Of a stretch of 64,000 bases of DNA, positions 62,737-64,000 are shown one piece after another (the first letter of the stretch is position 1; each line of letters starts with the position of its first letter). The position numbers were made by a program, and so were the translations under genes. Origin of the DNA: Clostridium fungisolvens (GTDB taxonomy: Bacteria > Bacillota > Clostridia > Clostridiales > Clostridiaceae); the NCBI RefSeq assembly GCF_014193895.1, contig NZ_BLZR01000001.1, forward strand, positions 372,001 to 436,000. The letters are read 5' to 3'. Under the pieces are notes generated by a model. That model searched no databases, was not told the origin of the DNA, and worked only from the letters and a program-made list of their open reading frames with translations.

Positions 62737-62885
62737 ACTAGCTAAAAACTTCAGATAAGATTGGTTTTGAAAATAAATTTATAGGATAAAAGAAAGGTCT
62801 TCGAATATATTACTTATTAATTCCATTACTGAGAGTATATTGATGCCTTCATACAAATAAAATCAATAAACTTTATAATTAAATT

Positions 62886-62932
62886 AGTGAACATACTCAT
62901 TTAGTAATTAAATGGGTATGTTCACTTTTATA
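62886..62932 (+). terminator. Terminator of the RHS/immunity operon
   Basis: AGTGAACATACTCATTTA pairs with TAAATGGGTATGTTCACT (one G-U) over a short loop, followed by TTTATAT. Confidence 0.88.
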
Positions 62933-63034
62933 TAGTAAGTCAGTAGATTATAATTGAGTTTTTAAGTTTCGTCTAAATAGCTTGTTGTATATTTACCTTA
63001 GTAGAATAATTTTTAATATATGCTAAATGTACAA

Positions 63035-63345
63035 TTATAGTATGTGTTATAGTTGCTTTAGCAAAAAAATGTCTTGAGGTATAAAGTTATTGAGAAAGTA
63101 TAATATGAATTGTATATTTTTATTAAAAATAATTTGCATAATGAAGATAGTTACTTCAGTTCCAATAATGCTTTTAGGTGGTAAGGCAAAAACAGAATTG
63201 GTTGAAGGATTGTAGAAAAAAGGCAGTATAACAATCATTGATACAAAAATAAAAAACTTATAAAAAACGTAATAGACTGATGTTAGTGGGTACTGGAATG
63301 GTAGCATTAGCTGGAATAATAGGTATATTAGTTCAGAGATTATAA
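63035..63345 (+). pseudogene. Decayed coding remnant of unknown origin
   Basis: Fragments in different frames read like one protein broken by stops and a shift. They are VIVALAKKCLEV then a stop, KIVTSVPIMLLGGKAKTELV with EGL then TAG, KKGSITIIDTKIKN then stops, and after a shift in an A run, KKRNRLMLVGTGMVALAGII with GILVQRL and TAA at 63343-63345. The last part is a membrane helix. The parent family is not recognised. It may be left from an older toxin/immunity cassette or other accessory gene. Confidence 0.4.
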
Positions 63346-63392
63346 TAATGGGTAGCTCATTAGTACTTTATGCGATAAATTTATTTAAATAT

Positions 63393-63421
63393 TTGATAAT
63401 TACTATTATCTAATATATAGT
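63393..63421 (+). promoter_or_regulatory. Candidate promoter for the DUF4116 gene
   Basis: TTGATA (63393) and TATAGT (63416) with a 17-bp spacer, about 195 nt before the ATG. Confidence 0.4.
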
Positions 63422-63487
63422 AATATTGTAAGATAAGATATTGGTAGAATTGAACATATAAATGTAAATATAAAGTTGATGAATTTT

Positions 63488-63549
63488 ATCTTTTTATGAA
63501 TATAAAATTTTATAATTATAAAAAGATAAAAAGATAAAAAGATAAAAAG
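63488..63549. repeat. Tandem AAAAAGAT repeat with an upstream inverted copy
   Basis: AAAAAGAT is present 3.75 times at 63520-63549. ATCTTTTTAT at 63488 can pair with the first unit to form a hairpin. Probably slippage; it is in the leader of the DUF4116 gene. Confidence 0.7.
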
Positions 63550-63616
63550 TTAACAATTTATGTGTAGAATCAGGCTTGAGGACCTTAAGTAGGTTTAAGA
63601 GAGAAAGGAATTAAAT

Positions 63617-64000
63617 ATGGCAGATAATGAACTTAGAAGTATATTAGACAATCCTATTTCTATAAGAAATATAGAAAATCCAAACATAGAATTAAAGCTA
63701 GCTGCTGTTAAGAACAATGGATTTGCTATTCAGTATATAAAGAATCCAGAATATGAGGTTCAATATGAAGCAGTTAAAAATAATCCTTTAGCTATAGAGT
63801 ATATTGAAGACGTTGCTGAAGATATAGCGGTTATGGCAGTTAAGAGTCTTTGGAATTCACTAAAGGTTATAAAGAAGAAAACTGAGAAGGTGGTCACAGA
63901 AGCTGTAAAAGCTAAGGGGTGGGCTATACAATTTGTTGAGCATCCAAGTGTAGAACTTCAACTTATGGCTGTAGCTAAAGATTATGATGCAATAAAATAT
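63617..64000 (+). CDS. DUF4116-repeat protein, N-terminal part (runs off the window)
   Basis: ATG at 63617 follows GAGAAAGGAA and the frame is open to the window edge (128 codons). The product repeats a short unit of about 23 residues: NPNIELKLAAVKNNGFAIQY, NPEYEVQYEAVKNNPLAIEY and HPSVELQLMAVAKDYDAIKY. This is the DUF4116 pattern, helical repeats in which each unit reads roughly like a residue of an N-P-x-V-x-x-x-A-V-K-x-x-x-A-I consensus. Function unknown. Total length cannot be known here. Confidence 0.75.
   Translation, partial: MADNELRSILDNPISIRNIENPNIELKLAAVKNNGFAIQYIKNPEYEVQYEAVKNNPLAIEYIEDVAEDIAVMAVKSLWNSLKVIKKKTEKVVTEAVKAKGWAIQFVEHPSVELQLMAVAKDYDAIKY

Noticed and set aside
63047..63307. 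86-residue - strand frame in the gap after the RHS operon
   Set aside because: Aromatic-rich reading of AT-rich DNA with no ribosome site; the + strand fragments look more protein-like.
63520..63549. Short direct repeats as a possible CRISPR array
   Set aside because: The unit is only 8 bp with no spacers and no cas genes; it is a simple tandem repeat.

Overview
The window looks like chromosomal DNA of an endospore-forming Clostridium (Clostridiaceae). The evidence is the very AT-rich base composition, strong GGAGG ribosome sites, frequent TTG/GTG starts, ChW repeats in a secreted amidase, a butanol-dehydrogenase-type alcohol dehydrogenase, and a gerK germination locus with gerKB divergent from gerKA-gerKC. 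The species cannot be fixed from the sequence alone. No tRNA, rRNA, insertion sequence or CRISPR array was seen.

Region 1 (1-31059) is a cell-surface polysaccharide locus. It opens with the end of one flippase, an acyltransferase gene broken by an in-frame stop, a second acyltransferase, and an aminotransferase/cytidylyltransferase pair that may make a CMP-activated amino-alcohol or aminophosphonate. A promoter at 5067 then starts a long run on the + strand: the initiating sugar-phosphate transferase, glycosyltransferases, rmlA-rmlC-rmlB, a polymerase-like membrane protein, two wall hydrolases with matching four-repeat ectodomains, an MBOAT/DHHW O-acetylation pair, a second flippase, a CDP-alcohol phosphotransferase with an altered motif, and rmlD. 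A further glycosyltransferase, a six-ChW amidase, an alcohol dehydrogenase, galU and a GtrA/GtrB pair follow. Together these would activate sugars, assemble a rhamnose-containing repeat unit on a lipid carrier, flip and polymerise it, and decorate it with acyl and possibly phospho-alcohol groups.

Region 2 (31060-56093) is mostly housekeeping: trpS behind a tryptophan T-box, an ECF transporter S component, two small genes (Lmo0937-like, zinc ribbon), gerKB/gerKA-gerKC, a GAF-GGDEF cyclase, an AlbA_2-type protein, a P-loop protein, tyrS, a FliK-like/FlhB-C-like pair, a metallophosphoesterase, an ArsR regulator with a four-domain CoA-disulfide reductase fusion, a soluble chemoreceptor, a DUF2225 protein, a RelQ-type (p)ppGpp synthetase, a flavodoxin-fold oxidoreductase and a CDF metal exporter.

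Region 3 (56100-64000) carries a 1942-residue secreted RHS/WapA-like protein with an unrecognised 129-residue C-terminal tail, then a membrane-anchored TPR-like candidate immunity gene, decayed coding DNA, and the start of a DUF4116-repeat gene.

Three families of repeated, structured intergenic sequence run through the window. Family I has a conserved core held inside a locus-specific inverted repeat just downstream of genes, including a minimal copy that is itself a terminator. Family II is a roughly 95-nt hairpin with internally deleted copies. Family III is a hairpin-GATGCGC-A-run leader followed by a terminator, with compensatory base changes between its two copies. These and the RHS toxin/immunity pair are the best candidates for something undescribed.
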